Positions 30,792 to 31,944 of a stretch of DNA of 31,944 nt are shown here, piece by piece. Origin of the DNA: a virus; the IMG/VR virus record IMGVR_UViG_3300044712_002707, positions 1-31,944 of that record; one strand, 5' to 3'. The position numbers and the translations under genes were made by a program. The notes under the pieces are model-generated. The model was not told the DNA's origin. It did no database searches and saw only the letters and a program-made list of their open reading frames with translations. Within the stretch, counting starts at the first letter, position 1. Each line of letters opens with the position of its first letter.

Positions 30792-31704
30792 GAAAGTATT
30801 TGTACCACCAATAAAGAGTCAAGGAATAAAAACAAAATTAGTCCCTTGGATAAATGAAATCACTCCAAAGACACAAGGTAGGTGGATAGAGCCCTTTTTA
30901 GGTACTGGTGTAGTGGCATTTAATTCCGGGTTTGAAAAAGCAATCCTTAATGATACAAACCCTCATATCATAAATTTTTATAAAGGAATTCAAAATGGTG
31001 ACATTACGGCCCCTTTAATGAAGAAATATCTTGAAAATGAGGGTGCTTTGTTAAGTAAAGGAGGGGATAATGGTTATGACCATTATAGATTGGTAAGAGA
31101 CAGGTTTAATAGTGAATTTTCTCCATATGATTTTATTTTCCTTTCAAGAGCGGGGTTTAATGGTATGATGAGGTTCAGTAGCAAGGGAAAATGGAATATA
31201 CCGTTTTGTAAAAAACCAAACAGATTTGCACAAGCATACATAACAAAGATTACAAACCAAGTATCTTCAATTTCTAAAATCATTAAACCAGAACCTGATT
31301 GGGTATTCTATAATAAGCCTTTCTTTGAAATAATTCCATTAGCTCAAGAAAACGACGTAATTTATTGTGATCCTCCTTATTTTGGAAGGTATGTTGATTA
31401 CTTTAATGGCTGGAAAGAAGAGGATGAGGAGTTATTATTTACTTTGTTAGATAAAACTAGAGCTAAATTCATCTTATCGACTTGGCATCATAATCAATGG
31501 AGAGAAAATGATATGATAAAGAAGTTCTGGAATAAATTTAATATAGTAACTCAAGATCATTTTTATCATTCAGGAGGTAAAATAGATAATAGACAAACGA
31601 TAGTTGAAGCGTTGGTATGTAATTTCAATCTCGATAATTTTAATAAACATAATCATAGTTTAAAGATACCCCAACAACTGCAAACATCATTTCAATTTGT
31701 TTAA
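30784..31704 (+). CDS. EcoRV-type adenine-N6 DNA methyltransferase (D12 class)
   Basis: A protein of about 306 residues. I choose ATG 30784 because the conserved N-terminus (KKVFVPPIKSQGIKTKLV) then begins at residue 3, as in M.EcoRV; ATG 30772 (4 residues more) is the alternative, and the ATG at 30703 would add 27 unconserved residues. D12-class motifs: motif I IEPFLGTGVVAF (AdoMet binding), the block FIFLSRAGFNGMMRF, motif IV VIYCDPPYFG (catalytic DPPY) and the C-terminal FILSTWHHNQWR. It would methylate GATATC and protect host and phage DNA. It overlaps the endonuclease gene by 8 nt, so translation is probably coupled. Confidence 0.93.
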   Translation: MHKKVFVPPIKSQGIKTKLVPWINEITPKTQGRWIEPFLGTGVVAFNSGFEKAILNDTNPHIINFYKGIQNGDITAPLMKKYLENEGALLSKGGDNGYDHYRLVRDRFNSEFSPYDFIFLSRAGFNGMMRFSSKGKWNIPFCKKPNRFAQAYITKITNQVSSISKIIKPEPDWVFYNKPFFEIIPLAQENDVIYCDPPYFGRYVDYFNGWKEEDEELLFTLLDKTRAKFILSTWHHNQWRENDMIKKFWNKFNIVTQDHFYHSGGKIDNRQTIVEALVCNFNLDNFNKHNHSLKIPQQLQTSFQFV

Positions 31705-31719
31705 CTTAAACCCTTAGTT

Positions 31720-31848
31720 ATGGCAAAAAAATCAACAGGAACAATTACAAGACACAGAAGTGCATCTACTGGTCATTATGTATCAAAGGAGTATGCAGAT
31801 AAGCATCCTAAAACGACAGTGAAAGAGACTGATAAGAAGAAGAAATAG
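31720..31848 (+). CDS. Small conserved basic protein (42 aa)
   Basis: ATG 31720-31722, stop 31846-31848, protein MAKKSTGTITRHRSASTGHY then VSKEYADKHPKTTVKE and a poly-Lys end. The RSASTG-x-YVSKEYA-x-KHPKTT pattern is that of a short protein found repeatedly in bacterial genomes and phages, of unknown role. It follows the methylase by 15 nt and precedes a terminator. Below the usual ORF length cut-off, but the conserved pattern makes it likely real. Confidence 0.65.
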   Translation: MAKKSTGTITRHRSASTGHYVSKEYADKHPKTTVKETDKKKK

Positions 31849-31873
31849 TCATTTGGTAGGGATTGTTGGACTT

Positions 31874-31908
31874 AAAGCCCTTATTTTTAAGTAAATAGGG
31901 GCTTTTTT
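31874..31908 (+). terminator. Intrinsic terminator at the end of the right-hand module
   Basis: AAAGCCCTTATTT (31874-31886) pairs with AAATAGGGGCTTT (31893-31905), one G-U wobble, 6-nt loop, T run. Ends the restriction-modification transcript. After it only 36 nt of AT-rich sequence remain in the window. Confidence 0.88.
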
Positions 31909-31944
31909 ATTAAAATTTAATACATTTAAAATATTAGAATTCAT

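Noticed and set aside
31909-31944. attR at the right edge
   Set aside because: The last bases share short AT-rich words such as AAATTTA with the left junction, but in AT-rich DNA this is not significant, and no comM coding sequence follows.
1-31944. tRNA genes, rRNA or CRISPR arrays
   Set aside because: No cloverleaf with a CCA-like end, rRNA segment or regularly spaced repeat was seen on either strand.

Overview
The window looks like a temperate siphovirus-type prophage (or most of one) in a member of the Bacteroidota. The host assignment rests on the interrupted comM/yifB gene at the left edge, whose C-terminal half has the Bacteroidota-like ending, and on promoter-like boxes of the Bacteroidota type (TAnnTTTG). 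It also rests on the almost complete absence of Shine-Dalgarno sequences, with A/T-rich stretches in front of the start codons instead. The host fragment (1-516) is visibly GC-richer than the AT-rich phage DNA. No host DNA is recognisable at the right edge, so the second attachment site, the 5' half of comM and possibly some phage genes lie outside the window.

Layout. (1) 1-2177: comM 3' fragment, attL junction, and a large serine recombinase reading away from the junction. (2) 2180-3338: two leftward accessory genes, one ankyrin-like. (3) 3515-3853: one rightward small basic protein, followed by tandem terminators. (4) 3952-6041: a leftward block of seven small genes. In transcription order these are an 'LKPK' leader protein, a Cys-rich 51-residue protein, a coiled-coil protein, a PD-(D/E)XK nuclease, a 56-residue membrane protein, a truncated thymidylate-synthase-like protein and an HNH endonuclease. 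Their leader contains two interleaved perfect 13-bp inverted repeats. (5) 6294-6698: a secreted beta-barrel-like protein. (6) 6699-7358: a 660-bp non-coding interval with three successive terminators and a strongly structured RNA candidate. (7) 7359-8573: a divergent family-A polymerase resembling the TV-Pol type, probably the replication enzyme. (8) 8716-11177: a leftward cassette of three non-phage-core genes (wHTH plus membrane protein, PIN-domain nuclease, membrane-anchored protein) that looks like a moron or defence cassette. (9) 11443-29800: the rightward late operon. It runs from a terminase (small and large subunits apparently fused) through portal, prohead protease, HK97-type major capsid, head-tail connectors, tail terminator and tail tube to frameshifted tail chaperones, tape measure, tail hub, S74-type tail fibre, appendage proteins and holin-like proteins. 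(10) 29886-31704: an EcoRV-like type II restriction-modification pair with its own promoter, then a small conserved basic protein and a terminator.

How it works together. The recombinase inserts the element in comM. The polymerase-like gene with the structured region in front of it is the likely replication module, and the leftward block supplies nucleases and possibly nucleotide-modifying functions. The late operon builds an HK97-type capsid and a long, probably flexible tail. The cassettes at 8716-11177 and 29886-31704 and the secreted protein at 6294 are probable lysogen-benefit genes. No classical repressor, helicase, excision factor or endolysin was recognised.

Strongest points for a second look: the structured RNA at 6936-7059, the interleaved repeats at 6066-6145, the minimal ThyA-like protein, the TV-Pol-like replicase, the fused terminase, the -1 frameshift site with hairpin at 19282-19340, the repeated AT-rich element ahead of late genes, and the EcoRV-like system with a predicted methylase promoter inside the endonuclease gene. 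All functional calls are from reading sequence; no database search was possible.
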